Source of the DNA: Microbacterium hydrothermale
GTDB lineage: Bacteria; Actinomycetota; Actinomycetes; Actinomycetales; Microbacteriaceae
NCBI RefSeq assembly: GCF_004854025.1
Contig: NZ_STGM01000003.1
Coordinates: forward strand, 124,001 to 188,000
Length of the DNA: 64,000 bases
Reading direction: 5' to 3'
Each line of letters opens with the position of its first letter. Positions within the stretch are counted from its first letter, which is position 1. Shown here one piece after another: positions 25,601 through 33,844 of this stretch. The notes beneath the pieces were generated by a model, which ran no database searches, was not told where the DNA came from, and worked only from the letters and a program-made list of their open reading frames with translations. A program made the position numbers and the translations under genes.

Positions 25601-26343
25601 CCGGCGAGCGCGTTCAGCAGCGGATCGTCGAGGTCGTGGGTGTCGCGCGCCATGCCCGAGCCGACGTCGGCGAACGAGGAGATGATCAGGCGCGGGTGCA
25701 CCACGAAGGTGGGGACGTGCGAGGTCAACCGGCGGATGTGGTCGATGACCGGCTGCGGCTTGAACACGCCCTGGTCGTAGGCGAGGCCCGCGAGGGCGGC
25801 GCTGTCGATCTGGATGCCGAGGTGCGTGCGGAACGCGCGCGCGAGCTCGGGGTTCATCACGAACGCGCCGTGCAGCTTGAGCTCGAAGTCGCCGTGATGA
25901 CGACGGATCGCGAGCGGGCGCAGCAGCACGGGGGCCGACCACTCCACTCCCCCGATCTTCCACGCCGACAGGCCCACGGCGAGGTGCACGGGCTCGAGAC
26001 CGCGCGCGGTGCGCAGTTCGACGTTCTTGGCGGTGATGCGGTCGGCGGCCATGCGCGCGGTGCGCAGCGCGACCTCGTCGCGGAACAGGTTGGACAGCAT
26101 GGTCGCGCGCCCGGTGATGAACTGCGGGAGCGAGCCCGGGTGCGCCTTGGTGATGTCGATGCCCGCGTCGAGCGCGTCGTCGAAACGCAGCAGCGTCGAC
26201 CTGCCGCCCAGGGCGGCCGCCTCGGCGCGGATGCGATCGCGCTCGGGGTCGGCGACGTGGCGGACCACGATGCCGGGCTCCGACAATCGCAGCTCGCCCG
26301 GATCGACGGACGACGTCGAATCGTCTCCGTCGGCACCGATCAC
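22624..26343 (-). CDS. Degenerate SF1-type helicase with C-terminal nuclease-like domain
   Basis: About 1239 residues from GTG 26343 (GAGGACGG upstream; GTG 26367 is the alternative). Order: N-terminal DUF4011-like region (to about 280), SF1 core with motif I LPGTGGTQT (about 304-312), a long helical insert, motif II region FDVVIIADAAALSLAEA, motif III VVLFGDP, late motif VI VGMTRARRSMVIV, then a Vsr/MTES-like C-terminal domain (LRRLGVEVDVDYRG...LRRLGWHYVRVHAFDLY). Motif I lacks the Walker lysine (GG for GK) and motif II lacks DE. So ATP hydrolysis is probably lost or altered although the fold is retained. It is divergent from the MGMT-like gene and followed by a small co-transcribed gene. 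Confidence 0.8.
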   Translation of the reverse strand: MIGADGDDSTSSVDPGELRLSEPGIVVRHVADPERDRIRAEAAALGGRSTLLRFDDALDAGIDITKAHPGSLPQFITGRATMLSNLFRDEVALRTARMAADRITAKNVELRTARGLEPVHLAVGLSAWKIGGVEWSAPVLLRPLAIRRHHGDFELKLHGAFVMNPELARAFRTHLGIQIDSAALAGLAYDQGVFKPQPVIDHIRRLTSHVPTFVVHPRLIISSFADVGSGMARDTHDLDDPLLNALAGHPDDRARISVRRDDPVVVSPDERAPAADTLLLDADAEQERVLARIAAGHSLAVHTLPGTGGTQTVINAIGQLVHDNKRVLVVSARRSTLDGIRHRLAGVGLTGLAVSPHHVRRDLIRAIGRNEKAEQPKVAEIDDALVRLRTVLRDYRSAVTEPHLALGVSALDVLRALTSLASTSPAPSTEARFDLATLERLAGRRDAAARALAMAARLGEFRFGPDDSPWYGVSFTRTEDARAAHDLAGKLHAHEVPRLLERGYELIAQTRMRPFQTVSELGAYLKLLQGIRESLDRFSPSVFERPLGELIDAHSPRRDASAMSGPNRRRLKRLSKEYVRPGVHVPDMYEALVRIQQQRTEWQRVVEAGVTPEVPLGLADVHVAWQRTDALLGELDQILGRQGSERLATLPVQRLIRTLAGLAAESTFFDNLVERAQLRSELARLGLEQLLIELSVRHVPEERVGAELEFAWWQSALEHLLRTDRALLGANTSVVDRLERDFRLVDEAHAAAAGPLLAAQLATQWRIGIVDHADEAAALKRALKDGLHTAQEISDAAPALLRTLAPVWLASPYEVPDVPHDLAFDVVIIADAAALSLAEATPALRRARQVVLFGDPVVQKPTPFRVSAAIAAAPDGADADSDEVPFDETSVFERIAELLPVETLTRSYRAGGEDLSQLVNDAFYGGEIVSLPWAGSYLGRGSLSVDYVEGGVGAPDPVSGAVESPDAEVARVVTLVVEHAVNRASESLMVVTASRKHAERVRASVVAALAGRSDVAEFVSRDAAEPFAVLTLEESVAESRDRVVFSLGFGLTRHGRVLSDFGDLSTPDGERLLTVGMTRARRSMVIVSSIRPSAFDDGRLEHGAATLMGILGNVAARGRESRLEDLADPLTRALARELRRLGVEVDVDYRGLLPLVARHKGKAVVAESDPETIGESLRETLRLRPQILRRLGWHYVRVHAFDLYSDPAGVAARIAELLGIAPDDTAAPDSTTEPLDLPG

Positions 26344-26542
26344 GGTACCGTCCTCAGCTCGCCACACACCTGTCAGACTAAGCCGGGCGGTCCGGGATCG
26401 CGCGCAGCGGGGGCGAGTTTCGCGACAATCGACGACACGCCGCGCCACCGGCTCTTCCTCCCCAGGCGCCGGATGACCGGCATCCTCCCCATCTCGAGGC
26501 CGCAGCGCAGCGGGCCCCGGCGGCCGTGAAGAGGATGAGGGC

Positions 26543-27076
26543 ATGAGCACAGTCACGAGCACCGAATACGACGGTCCCCTCGGTCCGATCCTGCTGACGT
26601 TCGTCGACGACTGCCTCGTGCGTCTCGATGTCGCGCACGACGGGATCGACCTCGCGCGCGCCGAGATCTCCCAGCGTCTGGGCGTCGTCCCCGAACCCGA
26701 TGCCGCGGTCGGCGAGCCCCTCTGCGCGCAGCTCGACGAATACTTCGCCGGCGAGCGGCGCACGTTCGACGTCGGTCTCGATTGGCGCCTCGTTCGCGGA
26801 TTCACGCGGGCGGCGCTGGAGGCGACTCTCGACATCCCTTACGGAGAGGTCGCCTCGTACGGCGAGGTGGCGCTCATGGCCGACGCTCCGCGCGCCGCCC
26901 GCGCCGTGGGTACGGCGTGCGCCTCGAGTCCGTTCTCGATCGTGGTGCCGGTGCACCGGGTCGTGCGCGCCGACGGGTCGATCGGCGAGTACGGCGGGCA
27001 CCCCGAGGTCAAGGAGTACCTGCTCGACCTCGAGAGCCGTGTCGTGCGGGGCGAGAGGCTGCAGGCGACCGGATAA
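26543..27076 (+). CDS. Alkyltransferase-like (MGMT fold) protein lacking the active-site cysteine
   Basis: 177 residues with GAGGATGAGGGC before the ATG. The C-terminal DNA-binding domain is well kept: IPYGEVASYGEVA, the arginine-finger segment PRAARAVGTA, and GSIGEYGGHPEVKEYLLDLE. The catalytic motif PCHRV of O6-alkylguanine-DNA methyltransferases is PVHRV (Val137, codon at 26951-26953), and the preceding Asn is Ser. It therefore cannot accept alkyl groups and resembles ATL proteins, which flag lesions for nucleotide excision repair. ATLs usually have Trp or Ala there, so Val is a variant. Convergent with actP. Confidence 0.85.
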   Translation: MSTVTSTEYDGPLGPILLTFVDDCLVRLDVAHDGIDLARAEISQRLGVVPEPDAAVGEPLCAQLDEYFAGERRTFDVGLDWRLVRGFTRAALEATLDIPYGEVASYGEVALMADAPRAARAVGTACASSPFSIVVPVHRVVRADGSIGEYGGHPEVKEYLLDLESRVVRGERLQATG

Positions 27077-27110
27077 GCCGGGGTCGGGGCGCAGGTGCGG
27101 ACACGGCGAC

Positions 27111-27134
27111 GCCCGGCCCCGCAGGGGGCCGGGC
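27111..27134. terminator. Hairpin between convergent genes
   Basis: Perfect arms GCCCGGCCCC and GGGGCCGGGC with a GCAG loop, between the MGMT-like gene and actP. Confidence 0.8.
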
Positions 27135-27143
27135 GCGACCGGA

Positions 27144-28760
27144 TCAGTGGTTCGAGGCCTTCTCGGCGCCGAAACCGGTGAGCGAGCGCACGTCCATCTC
27201 GGCCGCCTTGCGGCGGTCCTCGGCCGTGCGCGAGGTGACCGAGCCCAGCCACCCGAGGAAGAAGCCCAGCGGGATCGACACGATGCCGGGGTTGTTCAAC
27301 GGCCAGATCGCCACCCCGGTGTTCACGAACACGCTCGTGGGCGTGCCCCAGAAGACCGGCGAGAGGAAGATCAGCACGAGCGCCGACCCGAGGCCGCCGT
27401 ACATGCTCCACACCGCGCCGCGCGTGGTGAACCGGCGCCAGAACAGCGAGAACAGGATCGTCGGCAGGTTCGCCGAGGCGGCGACGGCGAACGCCAGCGC
27501 CACCAGGAACGCCACGTTCTGCCCCTGCACGCCGATGCCGCCGAGGATCGCGAGCACACCGATCACGATCACCGTGCGACGAGCGACCTTGACCTCGCCG
27601 TCGGGCGGGACGTCGCCCTTCTTCACGACGTTCGCGTAGATGTCGTGCGCGAACGAGGCCGCCGCCGTGATCGTCAGACCGGCCACCACCGCGAGGATCG
27701 TGGCGAACGCCACCGCCGAGATGAACCCGAGCAGCAGCGGACCACCGAGCGCGAACGCGAGCAGCGGAGCGGCCGCGTTGACGCCGCCGGGCGCCGCGAG
27801 GATGGCATCCGCCCCCACGAGGGCTCCCGCACCGTAACCGAGGACGAGGGTGAGGATGTAGAACAGGCCGATCAGCCAGATGGCCCAGACCACCGAGCGA
27901 CGGGCCTCCTTCGCGGTGGGGACCGTGTAGAACCGCATGAGCACGTGCGGCAGACCCGCGGTTCCCAGCACGAGGGCGAGGGCGAGCGAGATGAAGTCCC
28001 ACGGGTTCTTGCCGTACTGCAGCCCCGGGGCCAGCACCGCATCACCCTTGGGCGACGCCGCCACGGCGCTCTCGAGCAGGGTGTTGAGGCTGAAGCCGTT
28101 GATGGCGAGCACCCACACCGTCATGACCACGGCACCGCCGATGAGCAGGAACGCCTTGACGATCTGCACCCAGGTCGTGCCCTTCATGCCGCCGATCAGC
28201 ACGTACACGATCATCAGGATGCCGACGACGGCCACCACGATCGACTGCCCCACCCGCTCGGTGATCCCGAGCAGCAGCGACACCAGGCCGCCGGCACCCG
28301 CCATCTGCGCGAGGAGGTAGAAGAAGCACACCGCGAGCGTCGTGATCGCGGCGGCCATGCGGACCGGACGCTCCTTGAGCCGGAACGACAGCACGTCGGC
28401 CATCGTGAACTTGCCCGTGTTGCGCATCAGCTCGGCCACGAGCAGCAGCGCCACGAGCCATGCGACGAGGAAGCCGATCGAGTAGAGGAAGCCGTCGTAG
28501 CCGTTGATCGCGATGGCGCCGACGATGCCGAGGAACGACGCCGCCGACAGGTAGTCGCCGGCGATCGCGAAGCCGTTCTGCGGGCCCGTGAACGAGCGGC
28601 CCGCCGCGTAGTAGTCGGCCGCCGTCTTGCTGTTGCGGCTGGCGCGGATGACGATGAACAGCGTCACCGCGACGAACGCCCCGAAGATCGAGATGTTCAG
28701 CACCGGGTTGTTCTCGACCGTCTGCACGGCGGCCTCCACGGCGGCGAGCACGTCGTTCAC
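27144..28760 (-). CDS. actP: Cation/acetate symporter
   Basis: 538 residues, about 13 helices of the sodium:solute symporter fold. ADYYAAGRSFTGPQNGFAIAGDYLSAASFLGI near the N-terminus is the ActP hallmark, with GGMKGTTWVQIVKAFLL later. It imports acetate and related short carboxylates. Its start overlaps the stop of the DUF485 gene upstream by four bases, the standard yjcH-actP pairing. Acetate uptake fits the acetyl-CoA-centred catabolism encoded further right. Confidence 0.95.
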   Translation of the reverse strand: MNDVLAAVEAAVQTVENNPVLNISIFGAFVAVTLFIVIRASRNSKTAADYYAAGRSFTGPQNGFAIAGDYLSAASFLGIVGAIAINGYDGFLYSIGFLVAWLVALLLVAELMRNTGKFTMADVLSFRLKERPVRMAAAITTLAVCFFYLLAQMAGAGGLVSLLLGITERVGQSIVVAVVGILMIVYVLIGGMKGTTWVQIVKAFLLIGGAVVMTVWVLAINGFSLNTLLESAVAASPKGDAVLAPGLQYGKNPWDFISLALALVLGTAGLPHVLMRFYTVPTAKEARRSVVWAIWLIGLFYILTLVLGYGAGALVGADAILAAPGGVNAAAPLLAFALGGPLLLGFISAVAFATILAVVAGLTITAAASFAHDIYANVVKKGDVPPDGEVKVARRTVIVIGVLAILGGIGVQGQNVAFLVALAFAVAASANLPTILFSLFWRRFTTRGAVWSMYGGLGSALVLIFLSPVFWGTPTSVFVNTGVAIWPLNNPGIVSIPLGFFLGWLGSVTSRTAEDRRKAAEMDVRSLTGFGAEKASNH

Positions 28761-29110
28761 GATCGACCCCCCTCGGCGCGCTCGAGTTCATCGCGCAGGG
28801 CCTCGGCCCCCGGGTCGAGGCGACGGTTCGCGTAGGCGACGTAGCCCATCGTGATGGCGAACGTGGTCACGAACTGCCCCAGTCCGAACAGGAGTCCCAC
28901 CGTGATCGCGCCCGACACCGGCTGGGCCATGAAGCCCGGGGCGAACGACGACAGCAGGACGTAGACGAAATACCAGACGAGGAACGCCACCGCGAGGGGG
29001 AAGACGAAGCTGCGCTGACGCCGCTTCAACTCCCGGAACGGGGCGGACTCCTCGACCGCGATGTAGTCGACGCCGCTCGTGTGCGCGTCGTCGATCCGAC
29101 GGTCCGTCAT
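28757..29110 (-). CDS. DUF485 (YjcH-like) membrane protein
   Basis: 117 residues from ATG 29110, with AAGGAGG directly upstream (the strongest ribosome-binding site nearby). Two helices lie at about 37-58 and 70-92, preceded by FRELKRRQRSFVFPLAVAFLVWYFVYV, the DUF485 signature. It is translationally coupled to actP and likely assists its assembly or function. A 145-bp gap separates it from the divergent GAF-LuxR regulator. Confidence 0.92.
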   Translation of the reverse strand: MTDRRIDDAHTSGVDYIAVEESAPFRELKRRQRSFVFPLAVAFLVWYFVYVLLSSFAPGFMAQPVSGAITVGLLFGLGQFVTTFAITMGYVAYANRRLDPGAEALRDELERAEGGRS

Positions 29111-29255
29111 GTGGCCTCCTTGCCTCATGAGTCCGGCGCAGCGCCACGCTGCGCCGTTCGGGGGAAAAGTCCGGGTCGGCTGGCGCTTCCCCGGTGGTAG
29201 GGTCGACGCTACGAAACGCGGCGACGACGCCGTCACCCCCGGAAGTAGGTAGTGC

Positions 29256-30107
29256 GTGGCTGCACCGTCCACACTTCGAGACGACACGAGATTGGTGTCG
29301 CACGCCGTGAGCGAGCTCGCCCGGCGCACGCACTTCCCCGTGGCCTTCGGCGGTCTCGAACACGACGGAGCGGTGCACGTGACCACGATCGTCGGGGCGC
29401 GGACGCGCAGCATCGAAGGACTCGTCGTGCACGCGACCCGCGGGCTGGGCGGTCGCGCCCTCGTCGAACGCCGCCCGCGGATGACCCTCGACTACCGCAC
29501 CGCCCGCTCGATCACCCACGACTACGACCGCGCGATCCTCGGCGAGGGCATCGCGACGCTGTTCGCGGTACCCGTGCTCGTGGGCGGAGCGGCGCGCGGG
29601 GTGCTGTACTGCGGATCGTGGGCGCAGTCGCAGGTCGGCCAGGTCGAAGCCCGACCGGCCTTCGACGTCGCCGGCGAGCTCGGCACCGAGCTGCGGGTGC
29701 GCGCCGAAGTGGAGCGGCGGATGGCCGCGGCGCCGGCCCCCGAGGGCGGGCTGAGCGCGGGGGCGCGCGAAGAGATCCGCGAGAGCTACGCGCAGCTGCG
29801 CAGCCTCGCCGCCACCGTCGGCGACGACGCCGTGCGTCGCCGGCTGGAGGACATCGAGGCGCGCCTGGCCGCGCTCACCGGTGATGCGGCCGGCTCGACC
29901 GCCGATGCCGACCTGCACCTCTCCCGGCGCGAGGTCGACGTGCTCGCGTGCGCGGCCGTCGGCTCGACGAACGGCGAGATCGCGGCATCCCTCGGCCTGC
30001 GCGAGACCACCGTGAAGTCGTATCTCGCGTCGGCGATGTCGAAGCTGGACGCCTCGACGCGGCACGCCGCCGTCACGCGTGCGCGGCGCGCGGGACTGCT
30101 CCCCTGA
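29256..30107 (+). CDS. GAF-domain LuxR-type transcriptional regulator
   Basis: 283 residues from a GTG with GGAAGTAGGTA upstream. Residues about 10-155 form a GAF-like sensor, about 160-215 is a helical linker, and the C-terminus (about 225-280) is a LuxR helix-turn-helix: LSRREVDVLACAAVGSTNGEIAASLGLRETTVKSYLASAMSKL. It is divergent from DUF485-actP, the usual place for a regulator of acetate uptake. No effector is predictable. Confidence 0.88.
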   Translation: MAAPSTLRDDTRLVSHAVSELARRTHFPVAFGGLEHDGAVHVTTIVGARTRSIEGLVVHATRGLGGRALVERRPRMTLDYRTARSITHDYDRAILGEGIATLFAVPVLVGGAARGVLYCGSWAQSQVGQVEARPAFDVAGELGTELRVRAEVERRMAAAPAPEGGLSAGAREEIRESYAQLRSLAATVGDDAVRRRLEDIEARLAALTGDAAGSTADADLHLSRREVDVLACAAVGSTNGEIAASLGLRETTVKSYLASAMSKLDASTRHAAVTRARRAGLLP

Positions 30108-30220
30108 CCCCTGGACGGCCGGTGGGAAACCCCTGGCAATGGCCGCGAGGAGTTGAGAGCGGCCCGGATTCTCGGCATCGTGGCTGACTCCTGTCGTCGA
30201 TCAGAGAAGGAGAGTCACCC

Positions 30221-30505
30221 ATGCTGACGCTCACCGAAGAGGCCACGACCGCCGTCAAGACCATCACCGCGCAGTTCCCCGACGCCCCGCAGGGCGGCGT
30301 GCGCATCGCCGGAGCGGGCTCCCCCGAGTCGCAGTTCGCGCTGTCGGTCGTGGACGCCCCCGAACCGGCCGACACCGTCGTCGAGAACTCCGGAGCGCGG
30401 GTGTTCCTCGACACCGACGCCGCCGCGGTGCTCGATGACCGCGTACTCGACGCGCAGATCGACCCGCAGGGGTCGGTGCAGTTCGCGGTGACCACCGCCG
30501 CGTGA
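30221..30505 (+). CDS. HesB/IscA-fold protein without cysteines
   Basis: 94 residues with GAAGGAGAGT before the ATG. The start MLTLTEEATTAVKTI and the body RVFLDTDAAAVLDDRVLDAQ...GSVQFAV follow the HesB/IscA layout. All three cysteines that bind iron-sulfur clusters in that family are absent; the protein contains none. So it is not a carrier of the usual kind. Such Cys-less homologues are common in Micrococcales, function unknown. Confidence 0.8.
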   Translation: MLTLTEEATTAVKTITAQFPDAPQGGVRIAGAGSPESQFALSVVDAPEPADTVVENSGARVFLDTDAAAVLDDRVLDAQIDPQGSVQFAVTTAA

Positions 30506-30533
30506 TCCGCGCGTGACGCGCTGACGCGTTCTC

Positions 30534-30567
30534 GACGATGCCCCGGCCCGCGTGCCGGGGCATCGTC
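30534..30567. terminator. Hairpin after the HesB-like gene
   Basis: Perfect 14-bp arms GACGATGCCCCGGC and GCCGGGGCATCGTC, loop CCGCGT, between convergent genes. Confidence 0.85.
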
Positions 30568-30580
30568 GTGTCCGACGGCC

Positions 30581-31336
30581 TCAGCCGCGGAAGACCACGA
30601 TCTCGTCGAGGTCCTCGTCGTAGACGAACTGCAGGGCCGTGTCGACGGGAAGCGTCGTGGCCGCGCGCTCGGGGGTGTCCTCGGTGAGGAGGATCGTGAA
30701 GGTCGCGGGGAACAGACCCGCCGCGCACGAGGGCAGCAGGAACTGCCCCTCGTAGCCGTACCCGTCCTCGCTCTCGTCGAACAGGTCGGGCTGGTACACC
30801 GTCATGCACCTCGCCGCGCCCTCTCCGGCCCGGAACGACGGGTAGGTAACCGGGCGGAAGCCCTCGAAGGCGGCGTAGGCCTTCACGTTGCCGGTGATCC
30901 CGCGGTACAGCGAGCTCGGGATCTCGAACGAGGGGTCGGGGGCCAGCCGCGCGACCTGGGTGGCCCCCACCTGCAGCGGATCGGTCTGCACGCGCTGCAC
31001 GATCACGAGCGCCGTGAGCAGGGTCGCCACGATGAGCGCCGCCCCGGCGAGGAGGACGGCCGTGGAACGCCGCACGCGCGGCATCCTCCGACGCGGGCGG
31101 GCGATCTCGCCGTCGTCCTCGGTCGCCTCCGCGTCGTCCGGGGCGTCGACCGCGACGGGGTCCGGCTCCCCGCCGCGCGGCGGGCGGCTCTCGTCACCCG
31201 CGAGCGCGTCGCGCGCGCGCTGCTCGAGCTCGATCAGACGCTGCACGGCCGCGGGGTCGGCGGAGATGTCGGCGCCCGGCGCGAAGGCCCGGCGTCGGAG
31301 GGTCGCGAGTTCGTCGTCGTCGTCGATGCGCGGCAT
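30581..31336 (-). CDS. Single-pass membrane protein of unknown function
   Basis: 251 residues from ATG 31336 (MPRIDDDDELATLRRRAFAPG). The N-terminal 100 residues are charged and cytoplasmic (two acidic clusters, then RPRRRMPRVRRS), one helix lies at about 92-114 (AVLLAGAALIVATLLTALVIV), and the remaining 135 residues are extracellular with two cysteines. No catalytic motif is recognised. It stands alone between the HesB-like gene and the paaG-like gene. Confidence 0.75.
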   Translation of the reverse strand: MPRIDDDDELATLRRRAFAPGADISADPAAVQRLIELEQRARDALAGDESRPPRGGEPDPVAVDAPDDAEATEDDGEIARPRRRMPRVRRSTAVLLAGAALIVATLLTALVIVQRVQTDPLQVGATQVARLAPDPSFEIPSSLYRGITGNVKAYAAFEGFRPVTYPSFRAGEGAARCMTVYQPDLFDESEDGYGYEGQFLLPSCAAGLFPATFTILLTEDTPERAATTLPVDTALQFVYDEDLDEIVVFRG

Positions 31337-31410
31337 CCCCCGATTCAAGCAGTGCGGCGCCCTGTCGTGCGGGGCGACGACCGCACCCTGCGCGAACCGG
31401 CCGGGTCGCG

Positions 31411-32190
31411 TCAGTGCCCGGTGAACGAGGGCGCGCGCTTGGCCTGGAACGCGGCGAAGCCTTCGCGGTAGTCGTCGGTGGCGGCGAGCGCCGCCTGCGC
31501 GCGGTTCTCGAGCGCCATCGCCTCCCACAGCCCCCGCCGCTCGTCGCGGATCGCCGAGACGATGCGCTTGCTCGCGCGGAACGCGGCCGTGGGTCCGGCC
31601 GCAGCCCGGCGCGCGGCCAGGGTCGTGGCATCCTGCACCTCGGCGGCGGGGAACACGCGCGAGAACATCCCCGCCCGCACCGCCTCGTCACCCGACAGCA
31701 GGCGCCCGGTGTAGACGAGGTCGAGGGTCGCGTGGATGCCGAGCCGCTCGGCGAACAGCGCGTGGCCGCCGGAGTCGAGGGCCGCCCCCAGGGCCGCGAA
31801 GGGCGAACCGATCTTCGCGGTGTCGGCGACGTACACGACATCGGTCGCGATGAGCAGGCCGAGCCCGACGCCCAGGCACGCGCCGTGCGCCACCGCGAAG
31901 GTGGGTGCGGGGAAGTCCGCCATGCGGCGCAGCAGGGGCGTCAGCGTGTCGTCGAGGTAGGCGGCGACGTCGTCGGTCGCCGGGTCGACGCCCGAGATGT
32001 CACGGCCGGCGCAGAACGACGGCCCCTCCCCGCGCAGCAGCACGGAGCGGGCCCCGTCGGCCTCGGCGCGGCCGTAGGCGGCGGCGAGGTCGTGCAGATC
32101 CGTCGGGCCCAGGGCGTTGCGCCGGGAGGGGGCGTCGAGGACGATCTCGGCGACGTCGTCGGCGAGGCGGTAGTCGATCACGGTGCTCAC
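31411..32190 (-). CDS. paaG: Enoyl-CoA hydratase/isomerase, PaaG-like
   Basis: 259 residues from GTG 32190, overlapping the paaE stop (GTGA). Crotonase signatures are SFCAGRDISGV (oxyanion hole) and GACLGVGLGLLIATDVVYVAD. As the last gene of the epoxidase operon it most likely performs the PaaG step, isomerising ring-1,2-epoxyphenylacetyl-CoA to oxepin-CoA. The family also holds ordinary hydratases, and a second crotonase (41122-42090) sits in the other paa operon, so the division of labour is inferred from position. Confidence 0.8.
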   Translation of the reverse strand: MSTVIDYRLADDVAEIVLDAPSRRNALGPTDLHDLAAAYGRAEADGARSVLLRGEGPSFCAGRDISGVDPATDDVAAYLDDTLTPLLRRMADFPAPTFAVAHGACLGVGLGLLIATDVVYVADTAKIGSPFAALGAALDSGGHALFAERLGIHATLDLVYTGRLLSGDEAVRAGMFSRVFPAAEVQDATTLAARRAAAGPTAAFRASKRIVSAIRDERRGLWEAMALENRAQAALAATDDYREGFAAFQAKRAPSFTGH

Positions 32191-33362
32191 CCGTCGTAGT
32201 CGACGCGGACCGCGTCGGAGGTCGGGTGCGATTGGCAGGTGAGCACGTATCCGCGCTCGATCTCGTCGGGTTCGAGGGCGTAGTTCTCGCTCATCGAGAC
32301 CGCCCCCCCGATCACGCGTGCGCGGCACGTGCCGCACACCCCTCCCGCGCACGCGAACGGCACGTCGGGCCGCACCCGCAGGGCCGCCGCGAGGATCGTC
32401 TCGTTCGCTTCGACCGGGCTGTCGACGGATGCCGACTGACCGTCGAGCGTGAAGTCGATCCGCCGCACCGGCTCGTCGGCGCGCACGCGCACCGGGCGCG
32501 CTCCCCCGGTCTGCGCGGGGGCGTCGCCGTCGCCCGCGGTGAACAGCTCGAAGCGGACGCGCTCGCGCGGAACCCCCACCTCGGCGAGCGTCTCGCGGCA
32601 CAGCTCGACGAGGGCGAACGGTCCGCACAGGAACCACTCGTCGACGGATGCTGGGTCGATGAGCCGCGACAGGATCAGACGCAGCCGCTCCTCGTCGATG
32701 CGGCCCGAGAACACCGGCGCCGCGCGCTGCTCGCGCGAGAGCACGTGGTGCAGCGTGAGACGCGAGGGATAGCGGTCCTTCAGGTCGGCGAGCTCGTCGA
32801 CGAACATCACGTCGGTCGAGGAGCGGTTGGCGTAGACGATCGTCATGCGGCTCTGAGCGGAGCGCTCGAGCACGTCGGTCGCGAGCGCCATGATCGGCGT
32901 GATCCCGGAGCCCGCGACGATCGCGACGACGTGTCCGGTCGTGGTCGACGCCTTCGAGACGAAGGTGCCCTGCGGGCTCATCACCTCGATCTCGTCGCCC
33001 GGGCGCAGGCCCTCATGCGCCCAGCTCGAGAAGCGTCCGTCGGGGTCGCGCTTGATGCCGACGCTGATGCGGCCCCGCGCGGGCGGGCGGCACAGCGAGT
33101 AGGAGCGGCGCAGGTCGTCGCCGTCGACGCGCGCGCGCAGGGCGACGTACTGCCCGGCGGCGTAGTCGAAGGCGTCGGCGAGCTCGTCGGGGACGGCGAA
33201 GGTCACCTCGATCGCGGTCGGGGTCAGCGGGCGCACGTCGGCGACCCGCAGGGTGTGGAACCTCGCGCGGGCGCGCCCGCCGGTCTCGCGCACCGCGCCG
33301 AGCGTCGAGGGGGCCGGGGTCGAGAGGGCCGGGGTCGCGGCATCCGTGTCCGTCGTCGTCAT
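32187..33362 (-). CDS. paaE: Phenylacetyl-CoA epoxidase reductase subunit PaaE
   Basis: 391 residues; ATG overlaps the paaD stop. The FAD domain has LRRSYSLCRPP, the NAD(P)H domain GSGITPIMALA, and the C-terminal plant-type 2Fe-2S domain ACAGGVCGTCRARV with the fourth cysteine in VLTCQSHP. It passes electrons to the PaaA di-iron centre. A Thr/Pro-rich 25-residue N-terminal extension precedes the core. Confidence 0.96.
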   Translation of the reverse strand: MTTTDTDAATPALSTPAPSTLGAVRETGGRARARFHTLRVADVRPLTPTAIEVTFAVPDELADAFDYAAGQYVALRARVDGDDLRRSYSLCRPPARGRISVGIKRDPDGRFSSWAHEGLRPGDEIEVMSPQGTFVSKASTTTGHVVAIVAGSGITPIMALATDVLERSAQSRMTIVYANRSSTDVMFVDELADLKDRYPSRLTLHHVLSREQRAAPVFSGRIDEERLRLILSRLIDPASVDEWFLCGPFALVELCRETLAEVGVPRERVRFELFTAGDGDAPAQTGGARPVRVRADEPVRRIDFTLDGQSASVDSPVEANETILAAALRVRPDVPFACAGGVCGTCRARVIGGAVSMSENYALEPDEIERGYVLTCQSHPTSDAVRVDYDG

Positions 33363-33844
33363 CACAGGGCCTTGAAGTGGTCGAAGGGTTCGAGGCACGC
33401 GCGGCACTCCCAGTGCGACTTGCACGAGGTCGAGCCGAAGCGCGAGACCTCGCGCGTGTTCAGGGAGCCGCAGCGGGGGCACGCGACGCTCAGCTTCACG
33501 CGGATGGGACCCGCGGGCGCGCGACCGGTGGGCGGGGCGATGCCGTACGCGGTGAGCTTGCGCTTGCCCTCGTCGCTCATCCAGTCGGTGGTCCACGCGG
33601 GGGTCAGCGTCGTCTTCACGACGGCGTCGTCGAAGCCGGCCGAGGTGAGGGCGAGGACGATGTCGTCGCGGATCGCGTCGACCGCCGGGCACCCCGAGTA
33701 GGTGGGCGTGATCGTCACGGTCACCGTGTCACCGTCGAGACGGACGTCGCGGAGCACTCCGAGGTCGTCGATCGTCAGCACCGGCACCTCGGGATCGACG
33801 ACGGCCGCCGCGATCTCGCGGGCGCGTTCGAGGGTCGGGGTCAC
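33362..33844 (-). CDS. paaD: Phenylacetyl-CoA epoxidase subunit PaaD
   Basis: 160 residues from GTG 33844, overlapping paaC and paaE. The N-terminal MIP18/SufT-like domain has DPEVPVLTIDDLGVLRDV and TPTYSGCPA; the C-terminus is a zinc ribbon with CPRCGS and CKSHWECRAC. PaaD is thought to help insert or mature the cluster or di-iron site of the complex. Confidence 0.94.
   Translation of the reverse strand: MTPTLERAREIAAAVVDPEVPVLTIDDLGVLRDVRLDGDTVTVTITPTYSGCPAVDAIRDDIVLALTSAGFDDAVVKTTLTPAWTTDWMSDEGKRKLTAYGIAPPTGRAPAGPIRVKLSVACPRCGSLNTREVSRFGSTSCKSHWECRACLEPFDHFKAL

Noticed and set aside
22270-26529. Very long plus-strand open frame (about 1400 codons) opposite the helicase gene
   Set aside because: It mirrors the third-codon GC bias of the real minus-strand gene, is rich in Arg/His/Gly/Asp without any domain, and has no ribosome-binding site.
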